Assembly: GCA_963715625.1 (NCBI GenBank)
Contig: OY970260.1
Span: 248,001 to 312,000, forward strand
DNA from: VRUE01 sp963715625
Lineage (GTDB): Bacteria > Actinomycetota > Thermoleophilia > Solirubrobacterales > 70-9
DNA: 64,000 bases
Direction: 5' to 3'
Positions 24,685 through 35,414 of this stretch are shown in pieces (position 1 is the stretch's first letter; each line of letters opens with the position of its first letter). A model generated the notes under the pieces. It worked only from the letters and a program-made list of their open reading frames with translations. It did no database searches and was not told the DNA's origin. A program made the position numbers and the translations under genes.

Positions 24685-25530
24685 TCAGTCGAGCCTGAAG
24701 CCGCTCAACAGGCGTTTCTCGGTCTCGCCCTCGATCTTGGCGAGGACTTCGACCCTGCCCTCCAGCGGGGTGTCGCGGATCTTCGTCGCCAGCAGGTCGT
24801 CGACCTGGAAGATCCCGGCCGAGTTGTTGAGCTCGATCTCGATCCGCAGGGGTCGCTCCTCCCCCGCCTCGATCCTCACCTCGTCGATGGCCGCGGCCGA
24901 GATCGAGTGAATCCCCTCCTGCCCGGCTTCCAGCGGGATCCGGGTGCGGCCCTGCGCCATGTCGAGGGCGTCGGCGACCCTGACCACACCCGCCTCCAGC
25001 GTGTAGGGCTCGCCGCGGCGGCGGTGGCCGATGATCGCGTGCAGGATCTCCGCGGCGACGACCGTCCGCTCCGGCTCGCGGTAGGAGCCCTCGAGCAGCC
25101 GCTCGAGCGCACCGCTGGCGAGGAAGAGGCTGTAGGCCTCGTGGTCGGCGCGGTGTATCGACATGCCGACGTCGTGCAGCAGGGCGCCGCCGGCGACGAC
25201 CACCTCGGCATCGCGCGGCGACATCCCGTGGTCGGCGACCATCGCCGGCTCGACCCCCGCCCTGACCAGCAGCCGCAGCAACCGCAGGGCGATGTTGAGC
25301 ACGATCTGGGTGTGCACCCACGAGTGGTCCGACATCCCCAGCCGCTCGGCGTGGACCTGGGCCATGTACCACCAGGCCCGCACCTGCTCGTCGCCGTTGA
25401 CTGCGTCGAGGAAAGTCTCGAGCTTGCGGTTGCCGCGCGTCGGGGCCCTTACCTTGGCCTCGGCAATCGCCTCACGGGGAGGCTTTCGAGTCGGGCCTTT
25501 CGGATCCGGAGTGGGAACGGCCTCGCTCAT
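24685..25530 (-). CDS. HD-domain phosphohydrolase
   Basis: A 281-residue protein with a central HD domain: SDHSWVHTQIVLN (first metal His), GGALLHDVGMSIHR (the HD pair), AEILHAIIGHRRRG and ADALDMAQGRTRI (final Asp). The C-terminal 100 residues are beta-rich (IDEVRIEAGEERPLRIEIELNNSAG). HD enzymes hydrolyse phosphoesters such as nucleotides or second messengers; no motif here fixes the substrate. ATG 25530 (MSEAVP) is preferred to one at 25575 because the first 15 residues of the longer form are not conserved-looking. Confidence 0.8.
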   Translation of the reverse strand: MSEAVPTPDPKGPTRKPPREAIAEAKVRAPTRGNRKLETFLDAVNGDEQVRAWWYMAQVHAERLGMSDHSWVHTQIVLNIALRLLRLLVRAGVEPAMVADHGMSPRDAEVVVAGGALLHDVGMSIHRADHEAYSLFLASGALERLLEGSYREPERTVVAAEILHAIIGHRRRGEPYTLEAGVVRVADALDMAQGRTRIPLEAGQEGIHSISAAAIDEVRIEAGEERPLRIEIELNNSAGIFQVDDLLATKIRDTPLEGRVEVLAKIEGETEKRLLSGFRLD

Positions 25531-25566
25531 TTGGGGTGATCGTAGGGGAAGGGTCGGGCACCCCTC

Positions 25567-25596
25567 TCCGCTCAACTTTTTCGGTGGCGAGGGGAT
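25567..25596. repeat. Half copy of family A hairpin core
   Basis: CCGCTCAACTTTTTCGG matches, in reverse complement, the right side of the family A core (GCGaAAAAGTTGAGCGG) found at 14967, 38090 and 58524. Short CCCCTC/GAGGGG arms surround it. No left-side partner core is present, so it looks like a degenerate copy between the HD gene start and the rpf-like gene end. Confidence 0.5.
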
Positions 25597-25610
25597 TCCA
25601 GCTTGGCCGA

Positions 25611-26102
25611 TCAGCCGCAGATGGGCCAGGGGCTGGAGCCCGAAGCGGCGTAGAGGAGAGCTGCGCGGTAGTCCTGCTCCTGCTCGGGGGCTTGAGCTGG
25701 GTCGCCGGAGCCGCCGACGGATGCCCAGGTTTCGAAGGAGAACTGGTACTTGCCTCGGTAGGTGCCGTCAGAAGAGACAGCGGAGGGGTTGCCGCCGGAC
25801 TCGCAGGCGGCGATTGCGTCGAGGGTGGACTGCGAGACGCCACCGGGGAGGCTGGCGTAGAGCTCACGTCGTTCGCGGCGAGCTTCGGCGCGGCGCTTGG
25901 CTTCCATGCGCTTGACGGTGGTGCGGATCGTCTTGTGGAAGCGGGCGACCGGGCGCTGCAGGGCGCCGAGCTTGGCGGGCACCGCGTCGGCTACGCCGAT
26001 CCGTGGCGACGAACGGTCGCCGCCGGTCGCCGCCAGGGCGGCCGCCGGAAAGGCGATGCAGGCGATCAGGACAGGGATGAAATATGTGCGTTTTGTGAGC
26101 AA
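25611..26102 (-). CDS. Rpf-like secreted transglycosylase
   Basis: A 163-residue secreted protein. The signal peptide ends near AALAATG. A basic coiled segment (KTIRTTVKRMEAKRRAEARRERRELYASL) precedes the catalytic domain of about 75 residues: LDAIAACESGGNPSAVSSDG with the catalytic Glu, then YRGKYQFSFETWASVGGSG and WPICG. This matches the resuscitation-promoting-factor/transglycosylase-like domain, which cleaves peptidoglycan and helps cells leave dormancy. A CRP-type palindrome lies 35 bases upstream. Confidence 0.85.
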   Translation of the reverse strand: MLTKRTYFIPVLIACIAFPAAALAATGGDRSSPRIGVADAVPAKLGALQRPVARFHKTIRTTVKRMEAKRRAEARRERRELYASLPGGVSQSTLDAIAACESGGNPSAVSSDGTYRGKYQFSFETWASVGGSGDPAQAPEQEQDYRAALLYAASGSSPWPICG

Positions 26103-26136
26103 GCGCGGAACCGTGACGGGGTTCCGTCTCGCGCAA

Positions 26137-26152
26137 CGTGATCGAGATCACA
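26137..26152. promoter_or_regulatory. CRP/GlxR-type palindrome upstream of the rpf-like gene
   Basis: Minus-strand TGTGATCTCGATCACG matches the CRP half-sites TGTGA-N6-TCAC(A) with one mismatch at the end. It lies 35 bases before the rpf-like ATG, in the 271-bp divergent region shared with the cupredoxin gene. CRP-family control of rpf genes is known in mycobacteria; whether this organism has the regulator is not visible here. Confidence 0.55.
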
Positions 26153-26163
26153 GACACCTGTCT

Positions 26164-26185
26164 GCAAGTGACCATCGGCACTTGC
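26164..26185. promoter_or_regulatory. Inverted repeat in the rpf/cupredoxin divergent region
   Basis: GCAAGTG, eight bases, CACTTGC: perfect 7-bp arms. It lies 12 bases from the CRP-like site, so a second DNA-binding regulator could act here. No known consensus was recognised. Confidence 0.4.
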
Positions 26186-26373
26186 TGGGCACGGGAAGCG
26201 GCCCGGCGGTGGCTCTGGTTGAAACGAAAAGTGCAGGTTTCGGGGTATTTCCCGGACGGCCATGTGGCAAAGAACCGATGACCGAGCCCCCTCGATGTGA
26301 ATTGATCCAGCCACTGACATTTGCGCGGGAGGCCCAGCGGCCGAGCGCCACATACACGAGATAGGGGCGGAAG

Positions 26374-26880
26374 ATGAGGATTCCGATGCTGAGAGTATTG
26401 GCGCTGCTGGCCTTGGTCGCCATGGCGGCGGTCGCGAGCGGCGGCTGCGGTGGTAGCGACGAGACCACGACGGTGGCAACCGAGGCCGAGGAGACCGCGG
26501 CCGACACGGCGGCCGGAACGGGCGCAGCCGACGGCAAGACGGTCGAAATCAAGATGGGCGACTACTTCTTCGCTCCGAAAGACGCCTCCGCGCAGGCCGG
26601 GCCGACCGTGATCGAAGCACCCAACGAAGGCGCGGTCGAGCACGAGCTGGTCGTCTTCAAGACGAGTATGGATCCCGCCAAGCTGCCGACCGAAGCCAGC
26701 GGCGACGTCGACGAGGAGAAGCTGGACGAAGTGGCGGAAGAGGCCGGCGAGGTCGCGGACGTCGAGGCCGGCGAGACCAAGTCGGAAAACTTCAAGCTCA
26801 GCCCAGGCGAGTACGTGATGTTCTGCAACCTGCCGGGCCACTACGCCCAGGGCATGTACGGAACGATCGTCGTCAAGTAG
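26374..26880 (+). CDS. Cupredoxin-domain lipoprotein
   Basis: A 168-residue lipoprotein. The signal peptide ends at the lipobox-like ASGGCGG, then a Thr/Ala/Glu linker. The cupredoxin fold shows type-1 copper ligands: His in VEHELVVF, then Cys, His and Met in MFCNLPGHYAQGMYGTIVV. An acidic insert (DVDEEKLDEVAEEAGEVADVEAGE) lies between ligands. It probably carries electrons or copper outside the membrane. GGCGGA precedes the ATG. It is convergent with a P-type ATPase gene 10 bases away. Confidence 0.88.
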   Translation: MRIPMLRVLALLALVAMAAVASGGCGGSDETTTVATEAEETAADTAAGTGAADGKTVEIKMGDYFFAPKDASAQAGPTVIEAPNEGAVEHELVVFKTSMDPAKLPTEASGDVDEEKLDEVAEEAGEVADVEAGETKSENFKLSPGEYVMFCNLPGHYAQGMYGTIVVK

Positions 26881-26890
26881 CAAGGCCCGC

Positions 26891-28774
26891 TCAGTCGGTC
26901 AGAGCACGGAGGGCATTGACGATGACGGCGACGTCAATGCCCTCCTGGAGCAGGGCGCCCGCTATCGGCGGGATGTAGCCGAAGGCGGCGAAGCCCATCG
27001 CGACCAGGCTGAGGCCGATCCCGAAGAGGACGCTCTGGCGTGCGATCGCGAGCGAGCGGCGGCCGATGGCGACCGCCGTCGCGACGCGGTCGATGCGATC
27101 GACGGTGATCACCGCGTCGGCGGTGTCGGAGGAGATCGTCGCCCCGGGGCCGCCCATCGCGATGCCGACGTCGGCGAGGGCCAGCGCGGGGGCGTCGTTG
27201 ACCCCGTCGCCGACCATCACCACCGGGGCCAGCGCCGGGTCGGCGCGCATCGCGCGCACCACGTCGAGCTTCTGCTCGGGATCCTGCTCGGCGTAGACCC
27301 GGTCGAGGCCGGTCTCGGCAGCGATCCGCTCGGCGACGTCCTGGCGATCGCCGGTGACCATCGCCACCCGCTTCACGCCGGCGCCGCGCAGCGCGCCGGC
27401 GAGATCGCGGGCGTCCTCGCGCAGGTGGTCGGCCATGACCACGATCGCGGCGAGCTCACCGTCGATCCCGACGCCGACCTTGGCCAGGCCGGCGTCGGCC
27501 TCGGCGTCCTGGACTGCCGTCGCGGCGGCGACGTCGCAGCCGCGCCCGCGCAGCCAGGCGACGGCGCCGACGGCGATGCGGCGCCCGCCGACGCTGGCCT
27601 CGATCCCCTGGCCGGGATCCTCGACCGCATCGCTCGGCTCGGCGAGCTCCAGGCCGCGCCGCTCGGCGTCGTGGACGAGTGCCTCGGCAAGGACGTGGGC
27701 GGAGAGCTGGTCGACCGAGGCGGCCAGCCGCAGCACGTCCTCCTCGGCCCACTCGCCGAACGGGATCACCTCCTCGACCGCGGGCGCGCCGAGGGTCAGC
27801 GTGCCGGTCTTGTCGAGCAGCACCGTGCGCGCCTCGCCGAGCCGCTCGATCGCCGTGCCCCCCTTGACGATCACGCCCGTGCGCGCCGCCCGCGAGACGC
27901 CGGAGACGATCGCGATCGGGGCCGCCAGGATCAGCGGGCAGGGCGTTGCCACGACCAGGACGGCGACCGCCCGCACCGCGTCGCCGCTGGCGATCCAAGC
28001 CGCAGCTGCAATTGCCAGGGTCAGCGGCAGGAAGAAGGCGGCGTAGCGATCGGCGAGCCGGATGAAGGGGGCCCGCTGGGTCTCCGCGGCGCGCACCAGG
28101 CGAACGAGGTTGGCGTAGGCGCTCTCCGAAGCCAGCCGAGTGGCGCGCAGCTCGAAGGCGTCGCCGGCGTTGGCCACCCCGCTCTGCACGGCGGCGCCGC
28201 GCACGTGGGAGACCGGCAGCGACTCGCCCGTCAGCGCCGACTCGTCGACCGTCGCCTCGGCGCTATGCACCGCGCCGTCGACCGGGACCAGCTCGCCGGC
28301 CCGAACCAGGACCACGTCCCCGACGCCCAACTGCTCCACCGGCACCTCTTCCCAGCCGCGGCCGTTGCGGCGGTGGGCGATGCTCGGCATCCGCTCGAGC
28401 AGCGCGGTCAGCTCGCGGCGGGCCCGCCGCGACGCCGACGCCTCCAGCGCGTTGCCACCGGAGAGCATCAGCGCGACCACGGCGCCTGCCAGGTATTCGC
28501 CGATCGCCAGCGCCCCGGCCATCGCGACCAGGGCGATCGCGTTGACCCCGACCCGGCCCTTCGCCAGCGTGCGCAGGATCGACCAGGTCAGCGGCACCAG
28601 CATCAACGCCACCGTCGCCGCCCAGACCGCGTCGCCGGCCGCCGTCGCACCGAGCAGGCTGAGCGCGCCGCCGGTCGCGATCAGCAACAGGCAGGCGAGG
28701 ACAAGGAGGCGGGGGCGGGCGTCGGCGTCGAATGAGCCAAGCCCTGCGACAGCTGTTCGTGCAATGCGGGTCAT
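26891..28774 (-). CDS. Heavy-metal-type P-type ATPase
   Basis: A 627-residue P1B-type ATPase without an N-terminal metal-binding domain. Motifs in order: actuator TVDESALTGESLPVSH, membrane motif VVATPCPLILAAP, phosphorylation site LLDKTGTLTLGAP, nucleotide domain QDPEQKLDVVRAM and hinge VMVGDGVNDAPALALADVGIAMG. The usual HP of the nucleotide domain reads HV (LSAHVLAEAL). It exports or imports a metal ion; the ion is uncertain. ATG at 28774 (MTRIAR) or 28792 are plausible; longer frames would cover purU on the other strand. Confidence 0.88.
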   Translation of the reverse strand: MTRIARTAVAGLGSFDADARPRLLVLACLLLIATGGALSLLGATAAGDAVWAATVALMLVPLTWSILRTLAKGRVGVNAIALVAMAGALAIGEYLAGAVVALMLSGGNALEASASRRARRELTALLERMPSIAHRRNGRGWEEVPVEQLGVGDVVLVRAGELVPVDGAVHSAEATVDESALTGESLPVSHVRGAAVQSGVANAGDAFELRATRLASESAYANLVRLVRAAETQRAPFIRLADRYAAFFLPLTLAIAAAAWIASGDAVRAVAVLVVATPCPLILAAPIAIVSGVSRAARTGVIVKGGTAIERLGEARTVLLDKTGTLTLGAPAVEEVIPFGEWAEEDVLRLAASVDQLSAHVLAEALVHDAERRGLELAEPSDAVEDPGQGIEASVGGRRIAVGAVAWLRGRGCDVAAATAVQDAEADAGLAKVGVGIDGELAAIVVMADHLREDARDLAGALRGAGVKRVAMVTGDRQDVAERIAAETGLDRVYAEQDPEQKLDVVRAMRADPALAPVVMVGDGVNDAPALALADVGIAMGGPGATISSDTADAVITVDRIDRVATAVAIGRRSLAIARQSVLFGIGLSLVAMGFAAFGYIPPIAGALLQEGIDVAVIVNALRALTD

Positions 28775-28798
28775 CGCCTCAGCCGCCATCATCCCGGC

Positions 28799-29650
28799 AT
28801 CACCGGCCATTCCCCGACATCGCGCCTGCTGCTCGCCTGTCCCGACCGCCCGGGCCTGATCGCCGCCGTCAGCGGCTTCCTTGCCGACGCCGGCCTCAAC
28901 ATCGTCGATGCCGACCAGCACTCCAGCGACGAGGGGCGCTTCTTCATGCGGATGGTGTTCGACGCGATCCCCGAGGGCGAGCAGGCCGCGGTCCAGCAGC
29001 GCTTCGAGCGGGAGATCGCGACGCCGTTCGAGATGGAGCACCGCTTCGCCGAGTCGAGCGAGCGCAAGCAGGTCGCGATCATGGTCTCGCGCGAAGACCA
29101 CTGCCTCTCCGACCTGCTCTGGCGCTGGCGCAGCGGCGAGCTCGGCGCCGACGTGGTCGCCGTCGTCTCCAACCACGACGACCATCGCGGCCAGGTCGAG
29201 TCGCTCGGCCTCGACTTCCACCACGTGCCGGTCGCCCCGGACACCCGCGAGCAGGCCGAGGCCCAGGCGCTGGAGCTTTTCGCCGGCGTCGACCTGCTCG
29301 TCCTCGCCCGCTACATGCAGGTCCTCTCCGGCGAGTTCCTGCGGCGGCTGGGCGCTCCCGCGATCAACATCCACCACAGCTTCCTGCCCGCCTTCGTCGG
29401 CGCCGACCCCTACCGCCGCGCCCACGAGCGCGGGGTGAAGCTGATCGGCGCCACCGCCCACTACGTCACCGAGGAGCTCGACGCCGGCCCGATCATCGAC
29501 CAGGACGTGACTCGGGTCAGCCACCGCGACGAGGTTCCCGACCTGGAGCGGATCGGCCGCGACATCGAGCGGCTGGTCCTAGCCCGCGCGGTCAAGGCCC
29601 ACGTCGATGACCGCGTCCTGCTCGACGGGGCACGGACGATCGTCTTCTAG
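28799..29650 (+). CDS. purU: Formyltetrahydrofolate deformylase, no canonical start codon
   Basis: N-terminal ACT domain (SRLLLACPDRPGLIAAVSGFLADAG, NIVDADQH) and C-terminal formyl-transferase-like domain with RKQVAIMVSREDHCLSDLL, the NIHHSFLPAF catalytic Asn-His region, IGATAHYV and ELDAGPIIDQD. It releases formate from 10-formyl-THF to supply purine synthesis and balance the C1 pool. Homology requires translation from about 28800, but the frame holds no ATG/GTG/TTG before 28946. ATC at 28799 or CTG at 28826 are the nearest options, or an upstream indel has removed the start. A start at 28799 gives 283 residues, the family norm. It is divergent from the ATPase gene. Confidence 0.85.
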   Translation: MTGHSPTSRLLLACPDRPGLIAAVSGFLADAGLNIVDADQHSSDEGRFFMRMVFDAIPEGEQAAVQQRFEREIATPFEMEHRFAESSERKQVAIMVSREDHCLSDLLWRWRSGELGADVVAVVSNHDDHRGQVESLGLDFHHVPVAPDTREQAEAQALELFAGVDLLVLARYMQVLSGEFLRRLGAPAINIHHSFLPAFVGADPYRRAHERGVKLIGATAHYVTEELDAGPIIDQDVTRVSHRDEVPDLERIGRDIERLVLARAVKAHVDDRVLLDGARTIVF

Positions 29651-29704
29651 CGCTACAGGTACTGGCTGTCCAGCCAGCCGAGGTTTGTTCTATGGTGCGT
29701 CGCG

Positions 29705-31022
29705 ATGGAGCAGGCGACGATCCCACGCGCACCGGCCTTCGAGACCCGGAGCGCGCTCCCTCCTGGCCCCAAGGGTCCCGCGCTCCTCCAGGGATTGCGT
29801 TACGCAAGGGATCCCCATGGGTTCCTCGGTCGCTTCCAGCGCCGCTACGGCGACATCTTCACCGTCCCCTTCCCGATAGTCGGCCGGGTCGTCTGGGTCG
29901 CCGAGCCCTCCCTCGTCAGGGAGGTGTTCACGGGCTCGCCCGAGCAGTTCCACGCCGGAGAGGCGAACGCAACCGTGCTGGAGCCGGTATTGGGCCCCCA
30001 CTCGGTGCTCACCCTCGACGAGGCCCCGCACATGCGCCAGCGCAAGCTGTTGCTGCCGCCATTTCACGGCGAGCGGATCCGCCGCTACGGCGAGTTGATG
30101 CGTGAGATCACCCTGCGTGAGATGAAGAGCTGGCCGGTCGGCGAGGCCTTCGCCCTGCGACCGCACACGCAGCGGATCACCCTGGCCGTGATCCTCGAGG
30201 CCGTCTTCGGCGTGCACGACGAGGAGCGACTGCAACGGGCGGAGCGGCTGATCGGCACCTTCGGCAAGCGTGTCAACGCGATCACGTTCCCGATGCTGCG
30301 CCACAACCTCGGACCCTGGAGCCCCTGGGGTCGCTTCCTCCGCGCCCGCAAGGCGTTCGACGAGTTCATCTACGAGGAGATCGAGATCCGCCGGCGCGAG
30401 GCTGAGACGGAAGAGCGCGACGACGTGCTCTCCCTGCTCCTGCAAGCTCGGCACGACGACGGCACGCCGATGAGCGACGAGGAACTGCGCGACGAGCTCG
30501 TCACCGTGCTCGGCGCCGGTCACGAGACGACCGCCACCGCCCTGGCCTGGGCGATGGAGCGGCTGCTGCGCACGCCGCGAGTCCTGGCAAAGCTGCGCGA
30601 ATCGCTCGCCGCAGGGGAGGAGGACTACCTCGACGCGACGATCAAGGAGACACTGCGGATCCGGCCGGTGATCATCGACGCCGCGCGCAAGCTGAACGAG
30701 CCGCTGCAAATCGGCGGCTACGAGCTGCCCGCCGGGACATTCGTCTTCCCGGCAGCCGCGGCGCTTCACTACCGCGAGGATCTCTTCCCCCAGCCACACG
30801 AGTTCCGTCCCGAGCGCTTCCTCGGCGACAAGCCCAGCGGCTACGCCTGGCTCCCGTTCGGCGGCGGTGTGCGGCGCTGCATCGGCGCTGCATTCGCCGA
30901 ATACGAGATGCGGGTCGTGCTGCGGGAGTTCCTCATGCGAGCCGAGCTGAGCGCGCCCGACCTCGAGCCTGAGCGAGCGAGAATCCGCAACATCACCGTC
31001 GCCCCCGCCAGGGAAGCACGGG

Positions 31023-31048
<26 letters not shown>
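29705..31048 (+). CDS. Cytochrome P450
   Basis: A 447-residue soluble P450. A proline-rich start (SALPPGPKGPALLQGL) precedes the fold. The I-helix reads LGAGHETTATALAW, the K-helix KETLRIRP (ExxR), and the heme loop FGGGVRRCIGAAFAEYEM contains the axial Cys. The QRRYGDIFTVPFP and ADxxHxxQRKLL-like (DEAPHMRQRKLLLPPF) features are those of CYP enzymes acting on fatty acids, sterols or terpenes. No redox partner is adjacent. Its last 26 bases overlap the converging ABC-F gene. Confidence 0.95.
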
Positions 31049-32933
<1,885 letters not shown>

Positions 32934-33012
32934 GACAGCCCCTGACACTACGCGTCCCGCGCGCCTCGGGCATACCCTGCGGCGATCGGGCTTAGCTTCG
33001 AACTCGGTCGTG

Positions 33013-33035
33013 GACGCCGGGGTCGAGCCGGCGTC
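33013..33035. terminator. Hairpin after the subtilase gene
   Basis: A perfect 8-bp stem GACGCCGG/CCGGCGTC with a 7-base loop, immediately after the subtilase stop. There is no U-run, so if it terminates transcription it does so by another route. The stem-loop superficially resembles a tRNA T-arm. Confidence 0.4.
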
Positions 33036-33041
33036 GCGGGG

Positions 33042-34364
33042 TCAGAAGACTTCTTCGTCGCTCACGTCGAGCAGAGGCTGCTGTGGCCCTTCGTGCTCCG
33101 CGCCCCATTCGAGGTTGCCCGTTTCTTCGATCGTTTCGCCGATTTCTTCCACATCCGGGCGATTTTCTGGATTCGCCGTTGCCGCCAGGATCGCCGCCGC
33201 GCCGGCAACGTGCGGCGCTGCCATCGAAGTCCCGTAGGAATAGCCGTATGCTTCTCCCGGCAAGGTCGAGTTGATGCAAACTCCAGGTGCCACGACATCG
33301 ACTGCCGTGCCCCAACTACTGATGTTGGCCCACGTGTCGTCTTCCTCAGCGCCCCAGTCTTCTTCGTATTGTTCGAGATCGCAGAGAGGGGCTTCGCCTT
33401 CACCGCCCGGCGCGCCGTCTAAATCGGCGATCGCTCCCACCGTGATCGCGTCCGGGACTTTGGCTGGCGCGTTTTCTTTTGCCTCGAGTTTGCCGTTGTT
33501 GCCGGCAATGGTGACGAAGACGACCCCCGCTTCAACCGCGCCTTCGATCGCTTCTCCCGCGGCCGACCAGGTGCATTCTTTACACCAGAGGCTTGCGTTT
33601 GCAACCTCAAAGAAATCGGCTTTGCTAGTCACCCAATCGATGCCAGCGACCAACCATGACTGCCACACGACGTTGTTGCCGCTGATGACTCTTACCGATG
33701 CGATGCGAACGCCAGGAGCAACCCCAACGACACCGAAGTCGTTGTCGATGGCACCCACTGTGCCGGCGACATGGGTGCCGTGACCCAGCGGATCCGTTCC
33801 ATTGCCTTTTTCGCATTCTTCGACTTCGGGTTCTTCTTCCGGTGGAATGCAATCCATGCTGTACGTCGGATTGAGGTCGGGATGGCTGAAATCCACACCC
33901 GTGTCAAGAATCGCCACGTCCGCGTTGACCCAGACGTCGTTTTTTTCGTTTATCGCGAGGTTTTCGTTGGCGGAGGCAAAGACTCGTTTAATCCCCGTCG
34001 GGGTCGATTGGGCGCCGCCTTCCCCCACGCTGTCGGGCGTGACGTACTTAACCCGTGGGTCGCTACGCAACGCCTGCACCGCCTCCCTGCCGAGGACCGC
34101 CGAGTAGCCCTTCAGGGCATAGCGGTACACGAAACCGACGCGGCCACCCAGGTCGTCGACCTGGGCACTGGCGACCTCGCCAGGGTGCTCGACCGAATCC
34201 TTGAGGACGACTATGTAGTGACCCGGGATGCGGGTGTCCGGCTCGGCGACGTCATCTCCCTCCGGTGCTGCACCCACCGGGGAGCAGAGGAGGACGAGCG
34301 AGAAAGCGAGCGCGGCAAACCCCACAAGCCAGCTGAGTCTGGGTGGTGATAGCGAGGCCTTCAT
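33042..34364 (-). CDS. Secreted subtilisin-like serine protease with I9 propeptide
   Basis: A 440-residue S8 peptidase. Signal peptide at 8-32 (ends PVGAAPEG). An inhibitor I9 prodomain (PGHYIVVLKDSV to DPRVKYVTPD) is followed by the catalytic domain: Asp in VAILDTGVDFSHPDL, His in PLGHGTHVAGTVGA, oxyanion Asn in FVTIAGNNGK and Ser in GYSYGTSMAAPHVAGAAA. Cysteine pairs (CIPPEEEPEVEEC, WCKEC) suggest disulfides. Acidic inserts use mainly GAA codons, as in the other exported proteins here. All catalytic residues are intact. Confidence 0.95.
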   Translation of the reverse strand: MKASLSPPRLSWLVGFAALAFSLVLLCSPVGAAPEGDDVAEPDTRIPGHYIVVLKDSVEHPGEVASAQVDDLGGRVGFVYRYALKGYSAVLGREAVQALRSDPRVKYVTPDSVGEGGAQSTPTGIKRVFASANENLAINEKNDVWVNADVAILDTGVDFSHPDLNPTYSMDCIPPEEEPEVEECEKGNGTDPLGHGTHVAGTVGAIDNDFGVVGVAPGVRIASVRVISGNNVVWQSWLVAGIDWVTSKADFFEVANASLWCKECTWSAAGEAIEGAVEAGVVFVTIAGNNGKLEAKENAPAKVPDAITVGAIADLDGAPGGEGEAPLCDLEQYEEDWGAEEDDTWANISSWGTAVDVVAPGVCINSTLPGEAYGYSYGTSMAAPHVAGAAAILAATANPENRPDVEEIGETIEETGNLEWGAEHEGPQQPLLDVSDEEVF

Positions 34365-34474
34365 AATGATCTAGAACTCTAGATCATTTTTCTTTTCGAT
34401 GCCTTCTCGCAGGAGGCGCGACGGCATCCTGCCCCTGCATCGCGCGGGCTGCAAATGGGCGTAGTCTCCGCCGT

Positions 34475-35407
34475 GTGAAGCGAGAGCCGTTGCTGCGACA
34501 CCTCGGCGAGCTGGCCAGGGCGCGGCTGATCCGGCGCTCGGCGCAGCGCGAGGACGGTCAGGCGCTGGGCGAGCTGGAGGCGCGGCCGCTGGAGCTGCCC
34601 GCCGGGCTCGAGCTCGAATGGCTCGGCGTCTCCGGCTACCGGATGAGCTTCGAGGGACAGACGCTGTTCGTCGACCCTTACCTGTCGCGCGTCCCGTTCG
34701 GCGACCTGCTGCGGCGGCGGCCGACCCTGCCAGACCCGGCGGCGCTCGACCGCTTCGTCCACGCGCCGGGGGAGGTGGCCGGCGTCCTCGTCGGCCACAC
34801 GCACTTCGACCACGCGGTCGACGCGCCGGCGATCGCCCGCCGCTTCGGCTGCAATGCCTACGGCTCGGACTCGCTGGTGGCGTTGATGGGCCTGCACGGG
34901 CTGGCCGAGCAGGCGGTCTCGGCCAAGCCCTACCGCACCTACGAGCTGGGACCGTTCGAGGTCAGCTTCACGCCCAGCGTCCACTCGAAGCTGCTGCTCG
35001 GCCTCGCCGTCCCCTACGACGGCGACCTCACCTGCGAGCACCTCGACGCGCTCTCGCCGAGCGCCTACCGCTGCGGCCAGGTCTGGGGCATCTCGATCCG
35101 GGTCGCCGGCATCCGCTTCTACCACCAGGGCAGCGCCAACCTGGTCGACGAGGCGATCCGCGAGCGGGGCGTCGACGTCTTCCTGGCCGGCGTCGCCGGC
35201 CGCAGCTTCACCGAGGACTACTGGCAGCGGATCCTCCCCCGCCTCGACCCGGCGGTCGTCGTCCCGACCCACTACGACAACTTCTTTCGCCCCCTCGGCC
35301 AGCCGATGGAGTTCGTCTCCAACGTCCAGCTCTCCCAACTCCCCGAGGAAATCGGCACGGTCAGCGCCGATGCCCGACTGGCCGCCCTCCCCCGCGCCGA
35401 CCTCTAG
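34475..35407 (+). CDS. Metallo-beta-lactamase-fold hydrolase, UlaG/NAPE-PLD-like
   Basis: A 310-residue protein starting at GTG 34475. The metal site HxHxDH is HTHFDHAVD in VLVGHTHFDHAVDAPAIA; further ligands are probably His in FTPSVHSK, Asp/His near RFYHQGSANLVDEAI and His in VVPTHYDNFF. The GLELEWLGVSGYRMSFEGQTLFVDPYLS opening is shared by UlaG-like lactonases and N-acyl-phosphatidylethanolamine phospholipase D relatives. Substrate unknown. A family E palindrome follows the stop. Confidence 0.85.
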   Translation: MKREPLLRHLGELARARLIRRSAQREDGQALGELEARPLELPAGLELEWLGVSGYRMSFEGQTLFVDPYLSRVPFGDLLRRRPTLPDPAALDRFVHAPGEVAGVLVGHTHFDHAVDAPAIARRFGCNAYGSDSLVALMGLHGLAEQAVSAKPYRTYELGPFEVSFTPSVHSKLLLGLAVPYDGDLTCEHLDALSPSAYRCGQVWGISIRVAGIRFYHQGSANLVDEAIRERGVDVFLAGVAGRSFTEDYWQRILPRLDPAVVVPTHYDNFFRPLGQPMEFVSNVQLSQLPEEIGTVSADARLAALPRADL

Positions 35408-35414
35408 AGGCCTC

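Noticed and set aside
26103..26373. Cyclic-di-AMP (ydaO) riboswitch before the rpf-like gene
   Set aside because: Such switches are common upstream of rpf genes, but I could not match the conserved ydaO core; only palindromes are visible.
28775..29524. N-terminal extension of the P-type ATPase by 250 residues
   Set aside because: That stretch is antisense to the well-conserved purU gene; the ATPase motifs begin after 28774.
33013..33035. tRNA T-arm-like stem-loop after the subtilase gene, possible tRNA fragment or attachment site
   Set aside because: The stem is a perfect 8 bp rather than 5, and no acceptor, anticodon or D arms can be drawn; a simple hairpin explains it.
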